NCBI RefSeq assembly: GCF_016638705.1
Contig: NZ_CP067341.1
Span: forward strand, 1,429,501-1,493,500
Source of the DNA: Lysinibacillus agricola
Lineage (GTDB): Bacteria > Bacillota > Bacilli > Bacillales_A > Planococcaceae
Length of the DNA: 64,000 nt
Direction: 5' to 3'
Part shown: positions 1-8,669 of the stretch, in pieces
Layout of the letters: the number at the start of each line of letters is the position of its first letter
Numbering within the stretch: the stretch's first letter is position 1
Notes under the pieces: model-generated
Told to the model about the DNA's origin: nothing
The model's input: the letters and a program-made list of their open reading frames with translations, nothing else
Databases searched by the model: none
Program-made: the position numbers and the translations under genes

Positions 1-2
1 AG

Positions 3-278
3 GTGGGCCAAAAACACTCTCCAGGAGATCGTGTTCACTGTAACCGATTCAACGGTAGTGTTTCTAATCATAGATACTATAATCACTGGGATCCAAGGGC
101 ATGGAAAAACTTTGTAGGAAGTGATTGTGACTATGCTTTCTTATCTTATGACTGTCAAAATGATTACACAAGTAATACAAATTGTCGTGGTCTTCAATCA
201 GCTTATAACTACAAAAATTGTTCATGGGCTTTATATCATTCTAACAGATATCACTACTATGGCAAATCAGGACACTGA
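3..278 (+). CDS. C-terminal part of an unrecognised cysteine-rich protein
   Basis: An open frame runs from the window edge to a TGA at 276-278. It could begin at the GTG at position 3, but no ribosome binding site is visible because the window starts there, so I treat it as the 3' part of a longer gene. The roughly 90 visible residues hold five cysteines (in CNRF, CDYAF, YDCQND, NTNCRG and KNCSW contexts) and many Tyr, Trp, His and Asn, with no membrane segment. This would suit a small secreted, disulfide-bonded domain, but I do not recognise the family. It ends 31 bp before the lipoprotein gene and may be co-transcribed with it. Confidence 0.5.
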   Translation: MGQKHSPGDRVHCNRFNGSVSNHRYYNHWDPRAWKNFVGSDCDYAFLSYDCQNDYTSNTNCRGLQSAYNYKNCSWALYHSNRYHYYGKSGH

Positions 279-309
279 AACTATTATTGTTCTGGGGAGA
301 TAGATTAGT

Positions 310-1053
310 ATGAAGAAATTTTTATCTTTATTTCTATTCACAGTTTTTTTATTTTTAAATGCCTGTAGCACTACACATACAAACCAAGTATCAAGTATTG
401 CTGAAGAGCTTAACAATATCGAAACCAATCATATTTATAAGAATGGAGTACTAACAACTAAATTATCAGTTCCAGAAAACCTAAGAAATGAAGAAAACTT
501 CAGTATTATAATGGATTTAAAAATGCAAAATATGGATCATAATATTAAAGATATAAACCTATCAAAAGAACAAAACTATTATGCTGCCAAAATTGAATTA
601 CCAATGGAAGGTATTTGGAATATAAATTATCAGTATGTTTTAGATGAAAATACTAAAATTGATTCCTTTACTGAAGTTTTTGGTAAAGTCAGTGAAGAAC
701 AAATAGATGATGTGACCCTTAATATTACAACAGATCCCGAGGTTATTCAGCCAGATAAAGAAGGAATTCTAAACATTACACTTCATGATAAACAAAACAA
801 TATTATTCAAGATTCAAAAGTAAGTTTACAATTTGATTTACTGGAAAGGGATATTCATTTTACGGAGGATTTAAAAAGCGAAAATGGAGTTCATCAATTT
901 AAAGGTAAATTTGAAGCAGGAATTTGGAATGTTACTATACATGCCTTTGCAGAGGGAAATGAGCATTTAATGGAAACTGTTATTTTACCAATTGGTACAG
1001 AAGCTGTAAAAGAAGTAGAGAGAGAATCATTAAAAAAGGGGCATCAACATTAA
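310..1053 (+). CDS. YtkA/FixH-like lipoprotein with two beta-sandwich repeats
   Basis: This encodes a 247-residue lipoprotein. The N-terminus has a Lys pair, a Phe/Leu-rich hydrophobic stretch and a lipobox (LNAC, Cys19), so it should be lipid-anchored on the outer face of the membrane. The mature part appears to contain two related beta-sandwich modules, about residues 40-130 and 140-235, each ending in a Gly-Ile-Trp-Asn motif (EGIWNINY and AGIWNVTI). This resembles the YtkA-like domain seen near copper and cytochrome oxidase genes. The C-terminus is Lys/His rich (GHQH). The ATG at 310 follows GGGGAGAT. The function is unknown; metal handling is only a guess from the family. Confidence 0.65.
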   Translation: MKKFLSLFLFTVFLFLNACSTTHTNQVSSIAEELNNIETNHIYKNGVLTTKLSVPENLRNEENFSIIMDLKMQNMDHNIKDINLSKEQNYYAAKIELPMEGIWNINYQYVLDENTKIDSFTEVFGKVSEEQIDDVTLNITTDPEVIQPDKEGILNITLHDKQNNIIQDSKVSLQFDLLERDIHFTEDLKSENGVHQFKGKFEAGIWNVTIHAFAEGNEHLMETVILPIGTEAVKEVERESLKKGHQH

Positions 1054-1202
1054 TATATTTTCGTGGCGATGTTATGAATAGGAGTAACGAAGAAAGCTCA
1101 ATTTCTTATTTTTAGTTTTTAACACTAGTGTTACGCAAAAAGTTCTGAATTTTCCATTTAAAATGTTGACACAAAAACCACTTTGACGTAAATTTAAAAT
1201 AA

Positions 1203-1378
1203 TTGCATAAAAGCATTAGGTGCCCATTGCGGGAGAATAGGGAATAAAGTGAAAAGCTTTAGCGGTCCCACCACTGTAAAAGGGAGTTTCATAGAGAATG
1301 CCACTAGCATCGTTCTGGGAAGGTTCTATGAAATGTTGAAATTCAGCCAGGAGACCTGCCTATCTGCTTCGGTTATAT
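1203..1378 (+). promoter_or_regulatory. Cobalamin (B12) riboswitch
   Basis: The leader of cobT carries the conserved blocks of an adenosylcobalamin riboswitch in order: AGGTGCCC near 1217, GGGAATAAAGTG near 1240, CGGTCCCACCACTGTAA at 1263-1279, GCCACT near 1300, and the B12 box AGCCAGGAGACCTGCC at 1345-1360. A terminator hairpin follows immediately, so the switch probably works by transcription attenuation and lowers cobT expression when cobalamin is abundant. Confidence 0.95.
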
Positions 1379-1391
1379 AGACGATGGAAAA

Positions 1392-1434
1392 GTCTGTAGT
1401 TTATTTGTTATGGAATAAACTACAGGCTTTTTAT
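1392..1434 (+). terminator. Riboswitch-controlled attenuator hairpin
   Basis: Fourteen-base-pair arms at 1392-1405 and 1414-1427 (one G-U pair) are followed by a T-rich run. The hairpin lies between the B12 box and the cobT start, as expected for the expression platform of the riboswitch. Confidence 0.9.
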
Positions 1435-1490
1435 TTTTTCTCTAAATCATTCTTCGAGTAACAAGGGCAAAAAAGAAAGGGGAAATTTTC

Positions 1491-2546
1491 ATGCAATTAT
1501 TACAACAAACGATTCAAAACATTCAAAGTGCCGACCACAAAATGATGGAGGAAGCAAGAGAACGCATAGATGCACTTTGCAAGCCGCCTAGTAGCTTAGG
1601 GAAGCTGGAGACTCTAGCTGTGCAACTATCCGGTATTACAGGCGAACTATTTCCTACGATAGATAATAAGGCAATTATTGTCTGTGCAGCAGATCATGGT
1701 GTTTGTGATGAAGGAGTAACATCAAATATACAAAATGTGACGGTCTTTCAAACGTTAAATTTCCCTAGAGGAGGAACTGGTGTCTGTGCTATCGCAAAAA
1801 TCACAGATGCAAAAGTTGTTACAGTAGACGTTGGCGTAAAAGAGGATATTCCACTTGATGCTGGTGTCATCATAAAAAAATAAAAATATGGAACGGACAA
1901 TATGGCAAAAGGTCCTGCTATGTCAAGGGAAGAAGCCATTCAATCTATTGAAGTAGGAATTGAAGTAGCTACAGAAGAAATAAAAAAAGGGGCGAATGTA
2001 CTCGGGACAGGAGAAATGGGGATTGGTAATACGACGCCAAGTGCTGCAATATTATCGGTTCTTTGCGAGTGTCATCCAATTGAAGTGACGGGATTCGGTG
2101 CAGGTGTTGGACCAGGAGGGATTGCGCATAAAGTAGAGGTCATTCACAATGCCATTGTATTAAACAAACCAAATCGCGATGATGCTATTGATATTCTTGC
2201 AAAAGTTGGAGGGTTAGAAATAGGCGCTATGGCTGGGGTAATACTTGCAGCTGCTGCAAATCGCAAACCTGTAGTGATTGATGGCTTTATTTCTACTATT
2301 GCTGCTCTTATTGCATACGAACTCGAACCAAAAGTAAAAGACTATATCATTCCTTCTCATGCCTCCGAAGAACCAGGTGCTAAAATTGCTGCCGAATTGC
2401 TAGGAGTTGAACCGATGCTACATATGAATATGCGATTGGGCGAGGGATCTGGCGCAGCTTTAGCGTTTCCTATTTTGGACGCAGCTTGCTCCATGATGAA
2501 AAACATGGCTACATTAGAGGAATCTATGCAGCTGTTAGAGAAGTAA
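1491..2546 (+). pseudogene. cobT: Nicotinate-nucleotide-dimethylbenzimidazole phosphoribosyltransferase, interrupted by an in-frame stop
   Basis: CobT makes alpha-ribazole phosphate for the lower ligand of cobalamin. The reading frame is full length (352 codons) but contains a TAA at 1881-1883. The first part (1491-1880) has the CKPPSSLGKLE and AADHGV motifs of CobT. The second (readable from ATG 1902 in the same frame) has KGPAMSREE, GTGEMGIGNTT, GAGVGPGG and EGSGAALAFP. The stop lies in the run AAAAAAATAAAAA, just before the conserved YGTDNMAKGPAM segment. Moving the single T one base right would give ATA (Ile) and keep the frame, so this is a nonsense change, not a net frameshift. It may be a real lesion or a base-call problem in an A-rich tract. 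No other cob gene is nearby. Confidence 0.85.
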
Positions 2547-2644
2547 TCATATGAGTTTTCAATTAAAGAAATACTAGTGCCTTCACATATTCTCGACAAG
2601 CACAAAGTTTACTGAGGATTTAGGAGAAACACATATTCTAAAAA

Positions 2645-2677
2645 AACAAGCCCAAATAACAGCTATTTGGGCTTGTT
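2645..2677 (-). terminator. Terminator of the TRIC gene, probably also of cobT
   Basis: A perfect 14-bp stem pairs 2645-2658 with 2664-2677. On the minus strand it is followed by six T residues, so it best ends the minus-strand gene at 2705; it may also stop cobT transcripts. Confidence 0.85.
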
Positions 2678-2704
2678 GTTATGCAGCGGTATAAGGAAAC
2701 TTAT

Positions 2705-3310
2705 CTATGCTCGATTCAACTTCCGCAACGGTAAACGCCATTTCTTTATATATGAAAGTATTCTTAGTGCTGTGATCACACCAAATAATACATATAAAAA
2801 GATATCCCCTGACAATAATTCAAGTCCAATGATCAGTCCTGCTAGTGCTGCCCAAACGCCATAGACTTCATCACGAAGAACTAATGGTTTACGTCTAGCT
2901 AATAAATCACGAACAATTCCACCACCTGATCCTGTTAAAACTGCAGCTACAATAACGGCACTAATAGGCATGTCGAGCTTCACAGCATAAAGGGCACCTT
3001 GAATCGCAAATGCCGATAATCCAATAGCATCAGTGAAGTTGCCCCAACGATGCCAATGTTGAATGAGTCGATGTGGAAATAAGAAAAAAATTGTGATGGC
3101 TGCAATGGCAATTTGGAACATCATATCTTGCCCCCACAGTGTAGTTACAGGTAAACCTATTAGTAGATTTCGTATAGCTCCACCACCGAAAGCGGTTACG
3201 ATACCGAGTATATAGACGCCGAATAAATCGTATTCTTCCTCCATTGCAATTATTGCCCCGGAAATAGCGAAGGCAATTGTTCCAATGATACTAAAAACCT
3301 CCCAAGCCAA
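2705..3310 (-). CDS. TRIC-family cation channel (UPF0126, YvgT-like)
   Basis: This predicts a 201-residue integral membrane protein of the bacterial TRIC family, which forms monovalent cation channels. There are two homologous repeats of three membrane segments. The signature GGGAIRNLL follows the first repeat's second helix, and GSGGGIVRDLL is its counterpart in the second repeat; the acidic EEEYD loop after helix 1 is also typical. I prefer the TTG at 3310 (product begins MAWEVFSIIG), because the upstream GTG at 3319 lies inside the Shine-Dalgarno sequence AAGGGGTGA. It stands alone, with its own terminator at 2645-2677. Confidence 0.88.
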   Translation of the reverse strand: MAWEVFSIIGTIAFAISGAIIAMEEEYDLFGVYILGIVTAFGGGAIRNLLIGLPVTTLWGQDMMFQIAIAAITIFFLFPHRLIQHWHRWGNFTDAIGLSAFAIQGALYAVKLDMPISAVIVAAVLTGSGGGIVRDLLARRKPLVLRDEVYGVWAALAGLIIGLELLSGDIFLYVLFGVITALRILSYIKKWRLPLRKLNRA

Positions 3311-3584
3311 CCCTTTCACCCCTTATGTGAATAAATCATTTCATGTTGTTGTAGATTACATACTAGAAAACTTTAAGTTACCTTTTTGTATCTAGAAGTT
3401 TTTGCCAAGAAAAGCATCGACTTATGATTTGGAATTATCAGATATCAAATATCTCATTATAGCAGAAATAAATAGATTAAGTCCGTAATTTGGCTTAGTG
3501 CCTAATGCAATTAGCAAGTTTTGCAGGCAAGCTCACAAATTGTTAAGATAAGATTTGAACAAATGTGAAATGGAGAAGAATATA

Positions 3585-4835
3585 ATGACTTTTACAACCA
3601 ATTTAACGGAAGAAACATTAGCATTAGCTGCTAAAATAGAAGAAAAGGTACGCCCTTTTCATGCCAAGGTAGAAGATATGGCGTTCTTCAATCAACAAAA
3701 AGTGCTTGCAGCGTTCCGAAAGCATCAAGTAAGTGACTATCATCTGCACCCGTCTAATGGTTATGGCTATGATGATGAAGGGCGTGACAATCTAGAACGA
3801 GTTTATGCAGAGGTCTTTGGAGCGGAGGCTGCCATTGTACGTCCGCAAATTATTTCTGGTACACATGCAATCACACTTAGCTTATTCGGAGTGCTTCGTC
3901 CTGGTGATGAATTACTTTATATTTCAGGTCAGCCGTATGATACATTGCAATCAATAGTTGATGGTGGCGATAAGGATACTGGCTCATTAAAAGATTATAA
4001 AATCGGTTATAGCCATGTGGATTTAATCGATAATCAAGAGATTGATTGGGAAGGTGTTGCAGCTGCAATTACACCAAACACAAAAATGATTGCTATCCAA
4101 CGTTCGAAGGGCTATGCAATACGCCCATCCTTTACCATTTCACAAATTGCAGACATGTGTGCAAAAATCCGTGAATTAGCACCAGCTGCTGTTATTTTCG
4201 TTGATAATTGCTACGGTGAATTTGTGGAGGCACAGGAACCGACAGAGGTTGGGGCTGATTTAATGGCAGGCTCACTCATTAAAAATCCTGGTGGAGGCTT
4301 AGCGAAAATTGGTGGTTATATTGCGGGTCGTGCAGATTTAGTAGAGAAATGTGCTTATCGTATGACTTCACCAGGTATTGGTGCTGAAGCAGGAGCAACA
4401 TTAAATACGCTCGGTGATTTCTATCAAGGATTTTTCCTTGCGCCACATGTTGTATCTCAAGCATTAAAAGGTGCCATTTTCACAGCTGCTATGCTAGGGG
4501 AAATAGGCATGAATACATCGCCAAGGTATGATGCGAATCGTACGGATTTAATTCAATCGGTTTCTTTCCAAACGGCGGAACAAATGATTGCTTTTTGCCG
4601 TGAAATTCAAGCGAACTCACCAATTAATGCGCATTATGCACCAGAGCCAGCGTATATGCCTGGCTATGAGGATGATGTCATCATGGCAGCTGGAACATTC
4701 ATTCAAGGTTCCAGTATTGAGCTGACAGCAGACGGTCCTATCCGTCCGCCATTTACAGCATTTATTCAAGGTGGGTTAACATACGAGCATGTGAAATTTG
4801 CTATTTGTAGTGCCGTTCAAACGATAAAAAAATAG
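3585..4835 (+). CDS. YnbB-like PLP-dependent enzyme (methionine gamma-lyase / aluminium resistance family)
   Basis: A 416-residue fold-type I pyridoxal-phosphate enzyme of the family annotated as 'aluminium resistance protein' or 'methionine gamma-lyase family'. Visible features are HPSNGYGYDDEGRD near the N-terminus, an IVRPQIISGTHAI segment, VDNCYGEF (Asp of the cofactor site) and SLIKNPGGG, which supplies the probable Schiff-base lysine. The start is ATG 3585, ten bases after GGAGAAG at 3572-3578; an upstream TTG at 3555 lacks a ribosome binding site. As in B. subtilis (ynbB-glnR-glnA), it lies just upstream of glnR, but a terminator and a repeat separate them here. The true substrate is not established. 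Confidence 0.85.
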   Translation: MTFTTNLTEETLALAAKIEEKVRPFHAKVEDMAFFNQQKVLAAFRKHQVSDYHLHPSNGYGYDDEGRDNLERVYAEVFGAEAAIVRPQIISGTHAITLSLFGVLRPGDELLYISGQPYDTLQSIVDGGDKDTGSLKDYKIGYSHVDLIDNQEIDWEGVAAAITPNTKMIAIQRSKGYAIRPSFTISQIADMCAKIRELAPAAVIFVDNCYGEFVEAQEPTEVGADLMAGSLIKNPGGGLAKIGGYIAGRADLVEKCAYRMTSPGIGAEAGATLNTLGDFYQGFFLAPHVVSQALKGAIFTAAMLGEIGMNTSPRYDANRTDLIQSVSFQTAEQMIAFCREIQANSPINAHYAPEPAYMPGYEDDVIMAAGTFIQGSSIELTADGPIRPPFTAFIQGGLTYEHVKFAICSAVQTIKK

Positions 4836-4842
4836 GTAGTTA

Positions 4843-4880
4843 AAAACTATTCAAAACTTCCATTTTGAATAGTTTTTTAC
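4843..4880 (+). terminator. Terminator after the YnbB-like gene
   Basis: A perfect 14-bp stem (4843-4856 with 4863-4876) starts seven bases after the stop codon and runs into T residues. Confidence 0.9.
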
Positions 4881-4934
4881 TTATGGACAAAAAATTGAAG
4901 ATAACATTTGTTGAAACGTATGCCATTTATATAA

Positions 4935-5101
4935 GTTGATTGGAGAGGAGGCTTGACGACTCCTTGGGGATTAGCGTCTCATTGGACGTCCCCCAGGAAG
5001 CTCTGCTCTGCGCGAAAGCGAAGCGTCAGCGGCAAATGTTTTATCTGTGCGAAAGCGTAGCGGCAGCAACAAAGCGCCAAGTCGGAACGGAAATCAACCC
5101 C
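4935..5101 (+). repeat. Dispersed intergenic element, copy 1
   Basis: A GC-richer block starts with GTTGATTGGAGAGG, continues with GACTCCTTGGGGATTAGCG and ends with CAAGTCGGAACGGAAATCAA-CCCC. Its first 45 bases and last 20 bases are nearly the same as the copy at 62823. The middle carries GCGAAAGCGAAGCG and GCGAAAGCGTAGCGG modules. No coding frame is supported. Copies occur at 42705, 51400 and 62823. Confidence 0.8.
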
Positions 5102-5164
5102 ACGTTAGGATAATAAGCTTAGTTTTTTACAATTTTTCATCATTTCCAAAAATATTTCAATCCG

Positions 5165-5217
5165 TGTAAGGAAACCTCACATGAGTGGTTGACAGTGTAA
5201 ATTTTTCGTTATATTAT
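5165..5217 (+). promoter_or_regulatory. glnRA promoter with GlnR/TnrA operator
   Basis: A GlnR/TnrA box with a perfect match to TGTNA-N7-TNACA lies at 5165-5181 (TGTAA, seven bases, TCACA). Seven bases downstream is a sigma-A promoter: TTGACA at 5189-5194, a 17-base spacer and TATTAT at 5212-5217. A second TGTAA half-site sits in the spacer. The geometry fits nitrogen-dependent autorepression of glnR-glnA. Confidence 0.9.
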
Positions 5218-5241
5218 TAGCAGGTATTGGAGGGGACTTAA

Positions 5242-5616
5242 ATGAGTCGTGAAATTAGACGAACTATGCCGTTATTATCCATGAATATCGTGATGCAATT
5301 GACCGAGCTTTCGGCACGCCAGATTCGTTATTATGAAGAACACCATTTAATTGAGCCGCACCGAACAGAAGGCAACCGTCGAATGTTTTCATTAAATGAC
5401 GTCGATATATTGCTGGAAATTAAAGATTACTTGGAACAGGGTATGAACATGGCGAAAATTAAAAAGCTGTTCGCCAAAAAGAATGAACTTGTTACAACAG
5501 AGGACTCAGATTTAAGTGACTCAGAATTACGTCGCATCATGCGTGAGGAAATGCGTCAAGCACAACGCATGCAAAAATCATCCATCCGTCGTGGGGATTT
5601 ATCTCGATTCTATTAA
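5242..5616 (+). CDS. glnR: Nitrogen regulator GlnR (MerR family)
   Basis: GlnR represses glnRA and other nitrogen genes under nitrogen-rich conditions and is activated through contact with feedback-inhibited glutamine synthetase. The 124-residue product has the MerR helix-turn-helix ([17 protein letters not shown], about residues 23-40, and the wing [10 protein letters not shown]). The C-terminal tail (RRGDLSRFY) matches the region that senses GlnA in Bacillus. ATG 5242 follows GGAGGGGA. It is followed by glnA after about 80 bp, with no terminator between, so the two form an operon behind the GlnR-box promoter. Confidence 0.96.
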   Translation: MSREIRRTMPLLSMNIVMQLTELSARQIRYYEEHHLIEPHRTEGNRRMFSLNDVDILLEIKDYLEQGMNMAKIKKLFAKKNELVTTEDSDLSDSELRRIMREEMRQAQRMQKSSIRRGDLSRFY

Positions 5617-5697
5617 TAAAAGGCAACATCGTTTATTACTTTTAACTAGAATAGAGTAATGATAAAAGCTAGACAATTTATAGGAGTGTGGAAAACT

Positions 5698-7032
5698 GTG
5701 GGTAAATACACAAAAGAAGACATTAAAAGTCTAATTGAGGAAAAAAACGTAAGCTTTATACGTTTACAATTTACGGATATTCTTGGCACAATCAAAAACG
5801 TTGAAATTCCTGTAAGCCAATTAGACAAAGCTCTAGAAAACAAAATGATGTTTGATGGCTCATCCATTGAAGGTTTCGTACGTATTGAAGAATCAGATAT
5901 GTATTTATATCCTGACTTAGATTCTTTCGTAGTGTTCCCTTGGACTTCTGAAAAAGGGAAAGTAGCACGTTTTATCTGTGATGTATACACTGCTAAAGGC
6001 GAGCCATTTGCTGGTGACCCACGAAACAACTTAAAACGTATCCTTAAGAAAATGGAAGATATGGGATTCTCAAGCTTCAATTTAGGACCTGAGCCAGAGT
6101 TCTTCTTATTCAAATTAGATGCAAAAGGTGAACCTACATTAGAAGTAAACGACCACGGTGGTTACTTCGACTTAGCACCGACTGATCTTGGCGAAAACTG
6201 CCGTCGTGATATCGTATTAGAGCTAGAAGAAATGGGCTTCGAAATTGAAGCATCTCACCATGAGGTAGCTCCTGGACAACACGAAATCGACTTTAAATAT
6301 GCAAACGCAGTCTCGGCTTGTGACAACATCCAAACGTTCAAATTAGTTGTTAAAACAATTGCTCGTAAACACGGCCTACATGCTACATTCATGCCGAAGC
6401 CATTATTCGGGGAAGCTGGCTCTGGTATGCACTTCAACGTTTCATTATTTAAAGGTAAAGAGAATGCATTCTACGATGAATCTACTGAACTAGGTCTTTC
6501 AGAAACAGCAATGCAATTCATGGCAGGTGTCCTTGCTCACGTTCAAGGCTTCACAGCTGTGACAAATCCAACAGTTAACTCTTATAAACGTCTTGTACCT
6601 GGTTATGAAGCACCATGTTATGTAGCATGGTCAGCTCAAAATCGTTCACCACTTATCCGTATCCCATCAGCACGTGGTCTTTCAACTCGTGTAGAGGTAC
6701 GTTCAGTGGACCCATCTGCAAACCCTTATTTAGCAATGGCTGTTATTTTAGAAGCAGGTCTTGAAGGCATTCGCCAAAAATTAACACCACCAGCTGCCAT
6801 TAACCGTAACATCTACGTGATGTCTGAAGAAGAGCGTAAAGCGAATGGTATCGAAAACTTACCACCAGCACTTGACGATGCTTTGGCATTACTTGCTAAG
6901 GACAAAGTATCTCAAGAAGCTTTAGGTGAGCATATCTACGCAAACTTTAAAGAGGCAAAAGAAATCGAGTTTGACATGTACCGTACAACAGTACACCAAT
7001 GGGAACGCGATCAATATTTAAAAATGTACTAA
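5698..7032 (+). CDS. glnA: Type I glutamine synthetase
   Basis: GlnA makes glutamine from glutamate, ammonia and ATP, and as a feedback-inhibited complex it regulates GlnR/TnrA. The product has 444 residues, the B. subtilis length, if translation starts at GTG 5698 ([13 protein letters not shown]...), eleven bases after AGGAG. The ATG at 5659 would add 13 unusual residues. Signature segments present are [19 protein letters not shown], the [20 protein letters not shown]/glutamate loop and NRSPLIRIP. No adenylylation tyrosine segment of the proteobacterial type is seen, as expected for Gram-positive GlnA. Confidence 0.97.
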   Translation: MGKYTKEDIKSLIEEKNVSFIRLQFTDILGTIKNVEIPVSQLDKALENKMMFDGSSIEGFVRIEESDMYLYPDLDSFVVFPWTSEKGKVARFICDVYTAKGEPFAGDPRNNLKRILKKMEDMGFSSFNLGPEPEFFLFKLDAKGEPTLEVNDHGGYFDLAPTDLGENCRRDIVLELEEMGFEIEASHHEVAPGQHEIDFKYANAVSACDNIQTFKLVVKTIARKHGLHATFMPKPLFGEAGSGMHFNVSLFKGKENAFYDESTELGLSETAMQFMAGVLAHVQGFTAVTNPTVNSYKRLVPGYEAPCYVAWSAQNRSPLIRIPSARGLSTRVEVRSVDPSANPYLAMAVILEAGLEGIRQKLTPPAAINRNIYVMSEEERKANGIENLPPALDDALALLAKDKVSQEALGEHIYANFKEAKEIEFDMYRTTVHQWERDQYLKMY

Positions 7033-7039
7033 AGATATT

Positions 7040-7073
7040 AACCGAGTGCCTAGTAAAGGTGCTCGGTTTTTCT
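7040..7073 (+). terminator. glnA terminator
   Basis: An ACCGAGTGCC / GGTGCTCGGT stem (two G-U pairs) with a 7-base loop is followed by TTTTTCT, eight bases after the glnA stop. Confidence 0.9.
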
Positions 7074-7171
7074 ATTTAAAATAAAGAACTTGATAGTAAA
7101 TACCATAACGAGAAATGATAGAGATTAGGCATTTTTCACAATAGAGTGCTTTTGAAAATCAATATAAAGAA

Positions 7172-7199
7172 GCGATGAGGCATAATTTAACCTCATCGC
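7172..7199 (-). terminator. Terminator of cotD-like gene
   Basis: Perfect 9-bp arms GCGATGAGG / CCTCATCGC lie just past the stop of the minus-strand coat gene, followed on that strand by a T-rich stretch. Confidence 0.8.
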
Positions 7200-7207
7200 A
7201 TATTTCA

Positions 7208-7594
7208 TTAATATCCCATATGATGATGGTACGGCATATGGTGATGATGATGACCCATGTCATGGTGATGGTGTCCCATGTGATGGTGATGGTGTCTCAT
7301 ATGATGCGGCATATGGCAAGGCTCAGGTGGCATTTCACAAAGTGTATGGGTCTCGCAACATTCATCCACTACAGCCTCAGTACAAGGGAAATGATACTGA
7401 TGATCAATCATATGCTTATTAACTGTTGTTACATGTGTTGGCTGTACATGTGGTACAACTGTATGGATGTAATTAGTGCGTACATATTCCTCTGGTGGAC
7501 AACAATGTGGTGGCTCAAATTGAGTTGGGCCCATTTGTGGTGGACAACAATGTGGACCTGCATGATGATGATGATGGCGCATATGTCTATGCAT
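7208..7594 (-). CDS. cotD: CotD-family inner spore coat protein
   Basis: This encodes a 128-residue, extremely His-rich protein with paired cysteines (HCCPP twice, ECCETHTLC). The central segment HTVVPHVQPTHVTTVNKH matches the VPHIHPQHTTNVN core of B. subtilis CotD. Both ends are HHHHH/HHHHM repeats, so the protein is nearly twice as long as CotD of B. subtilis. It should be made in the mother cell late in sporulation and crosslinked into the coat; the His/Cys content also suggests metal binding. ATG 7594 follows AGGAGG. No partner genes are adjacent. Confidence 0.88.
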   Translation of the reverse strand: MHRHMRHHHHHAGPHCCPPQMGPTQFEPPHCCPPEEYVRTNYIHTVVPHVQPTHVTTVNKHMIDHQYHFPCTEAVVDECCETHTLCEMPPEPCHMPHHMRHHHHHMGHHHHDMGHHHHHMPYHHHMGY

Positions 7595-7783
7595 GGTAAA
7601 ACCTCCTGTTTTGATAAGTTGTGGTTCATAATTAACATATGAGATGGAAGACAGTATGGTCTATTTGTATGCCTATTAAGGGCTGGTTAAATCTCTTAGG
7701 CAATCAAAATAGGTTGATTTAGAAGAGTTTCATACCAATTTTAATGACGTGAACTATCATCGAAAGGAGAAGAGATGTAATGC

Positions 7784-7849
7784 ATGTCAAAATTTAATGG
7801 ATTTATAACCATTTCTATAATTTTTTTATGGTTGGGTAGTTTATTATAG
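7784..7849 (+). CDS. Possible 21-residue hydrophobic peptide
   Basis: An ATG at 7784 lies nine bases after GGAGAAGAG and opens 21 codons for a peptide of the form MSKFNGFITISII... that would span the membrane once. This is the only start with a believable ribosome binding site in the stretch after cotD. Short hydrophobic peptides are common in sporulating Bacillales, but I do not recognise this one, and chance is a real possibility. Confidence 0.25.
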   Translation: MSKFNGFITISIIFLWLGSLL

Positions 7850-8513
7850 TTTGACAGTGCACAATATGTAAGGGAGAACGTACTGAAAGAAAGACATTTG
7901 AATTAATCATTTAGAAGAAATGGGCTAAATTCAAAAGTAGTAGATGGTACACATAAAAGATTAGCTAAAGAATAATTGAGTTTTGTTAAATTGTTTTTGT
8001 TAAAAAGAAGAAGTTCGGATTTATGAGATGAGGAATTATTACAATAAAAAATTATTTTGAACTGTATAAAAATCCGGTTTTTTGTTAGGTTTAATCGAAT
8101 ATATTGTAGGTTTTACAATGGTTTTGCAACATGAAAATGTTATAAAATCATGAATAAAGATGGTATTATTCTAAGTTAAACCGATTACTTCATTGTCATC
8201 AATCGATTGCAGACAATTCCGAAAATGGATATGGTACTAAATTTCTCTATATTGTTGAGAGTAGTACCGTTATAATGGAATTGATGATACAGAGTTTCAA
8301 AACTAAGTGGAAAATATGGGAATAACGACAGTAGCATTAATGAATACTATATTTAAGAAAAGTATAGGGTGAATTTACGATACAAATTTTTTACACTATG
8401 ATGAAACTCTTCTATTTGTGAAATTGAATGATCGATTAAAATGCTTGAAATGGAGCATTAGGTGAAGTATGGCTTAATGTATTGGATGTTAATAATAAAA
8501 AAGTAGTACTTGG

Positions 8514-8550
8514 GCATTCCTTGGTTACTTTTTAGAGGAATGTTTTTTTA
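8514..8550 (+). terminator. Terminator-like hairpin after decayed gene
   Basis: GCATTCCT (8514-8521) pairs with AGGAATGT (8536-8543), followed by TTTTTT. There is no intact gene upstream. Confidence 0.6.
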
Positions 8551-8669
8551 TTTTATCCGTATTCCATTTTTATGAAAAATGATATACATATCTTGGCGGT
8601 TTAACAGTACATAACTAACAAGCCTGATGTATACAACTTCGATAAAACTAAGAAATGAGGCTTTTAATT

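Larger units (their letters stand above)
7595..8669. other. 1.07-kb AT-rich stretch with decayed sequence
   Basis: Apart from the possible peptide at 7784, no gene is supported. At 8449-8535 a short frame without a start reads GEVWLNVLDVNNKKVVLG and stops against a terminator hairpin, so it looks like the tail of a decayed gene. A distant CGGATTT...AAATCCG pairing followed by TTTTTT near 8014-8083 may be a second terminator remnant. Confidence 0.5.

Noticed and set aside
7175..7642. Long Met/His-rich frame on the plus strand
   Set aside because: It is the antisense of the cotD-like gene; the apparent Met repeats are the complement of His codons, and it lacks a ribosome binding site.
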